From Hyphomicrobiaceae bacterium (lineage in GTDB: Bacteria > Pseudomonadota > Alphaproteobacteria > Rhizobiales > Devosiaceae), in assembly GCA_020638095.1 (NCBI GenBank), contig JACKJF010000003.1:496001-560000 (forward strand): a DNA stretch of 64,000 bases. The letters run 5' to 3'. Positions 63,942-64,000 of this stretch are shown here, piece after piece. The notes beneath the pieces were generated by a model. That model was given only the letters and a program-made list of their open reading frames with translations, was not told the DNA's origin and ran no database searches. The first letter of the stretch is position 1, and every line of letters begins with the position of its first letter. The translations under genes were made by a program, and so were the position numbers.

Positions 63942-64000
63942 GCGACTTTTTCAATGGCCTGAACAAGGTTCGATATGAAGGACCGGCAAGCACCAACCCG
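63938..64000 (+). CDS. xylA: Xylose isomerase XylA, N-terminal fragment
   Basis: The first 21 codons before the window ends: MSDFFNGLNKVRYEGPASTN, matching the start of class II xylose isomerases (phenylalanines, then KxxYEGPxSTNP). The ATG overlaps the xylB stop, so the isomerase and kinase are coupled. The catalytic barrel lies outside the window. Confidence 0.85.
   Translation, partial: MSDFFNGLNKVRYEGPASTNP

Overview
The window is a gene-dense, high-GC chromosomal segment with about 75 protein genes. No stretch over 300 bases lacks a gene, and I see no rRNA, tRNA, CRISPR array, insertion sequence or prophage. Gene content and order point to an alphaproteobacterium of the order Hyphomicrobiales (Rhizobiales): irr next to fabA-fabB, actS-actR, secB/fxsA/tim44/smr, hslV-GNAT-hslU divergent from the hisB-hisH-hisA-hisF-hisE-coaA run, hrcA-grpE-dnaK-dnaJ, and rsmI-yraN-gshB. 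A Devosia/Pelagibacterium-like organism is my guess; the genus cannot be settled from the window.

Layout. 1-3.9 kb: an ABC importer of the nitrate/taurine/pyrimidine type (ATPase end, small coupled ORFs, two permeases, periplasmic protein) closed by a clear terminator. 3.9-14.5 kb: an Hsp70-like protein, a PfkB sugar kinase, Irr, fabA-fabB, adenosine kinase, endonuclease III, an AraC-type/MGMT repair fusion and a GST. 14.7-17.8 kb: preT-VOC-preA, reductive pyrimidine catabolism, with a RutR-like box over the preT promoter. 18-25.2 kb: a receiver-like protein, two paralogous MFS transporters flanking mmcB, a beta-CASP nuclease and the redox two-component pair ActS/ActR. 25.3-32.3 kb: secB, fxsA, tim44-like, smr, an sdpRI-like pair, an XRE regulator and hslVU. 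32.4-37.8 kb: histidine biosynthesis and coaA. 37.8-41.9 kb: gpmA, dapB, pyrF, a flavin reductase and dnaJ. 42-48.8 kb: dnaK, grpE, hrcA, rph, rdgB, hemW. 48.8-60 kb: a DMT transporter, an LpoA-like lipoprotein, rsmI, yraN, gshB, marC, cfa, a GH25 lipoprotein, a sulfotransferase, a comM-like gene with an SOS box, and a cold-shock/DUF1294 fusion. 60-64 kb: galM divergent from xylR-xylB-xylA.

The most unusual structure is at 35292-35725. The first 50 bases of hisF are repeated three times upstream of the intact gene, each copy joined to the same 78-base segment. This makes three exact 128-base tandem units. Each unit is a 43-codon ORF whose stop overlaps the next start (ATGA), so a 111-codon membrane-protein gene, three mini-ORFs and hisF form one chain of stop-start overlaps. 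The copies differ by point substitutions only, more than half of them synonymous. Other notable features are an in-frame repeat insertion inside rdgB, a natural polyhistidine tail on PyrF, an inverted-repeat element whose edge supplies the hisA ribosome binding site, and several readable regulatory sites (RutR, LexA, two RpoH promoters, and operator candidates for the sdpRI-like, XRE and XylR regulators).
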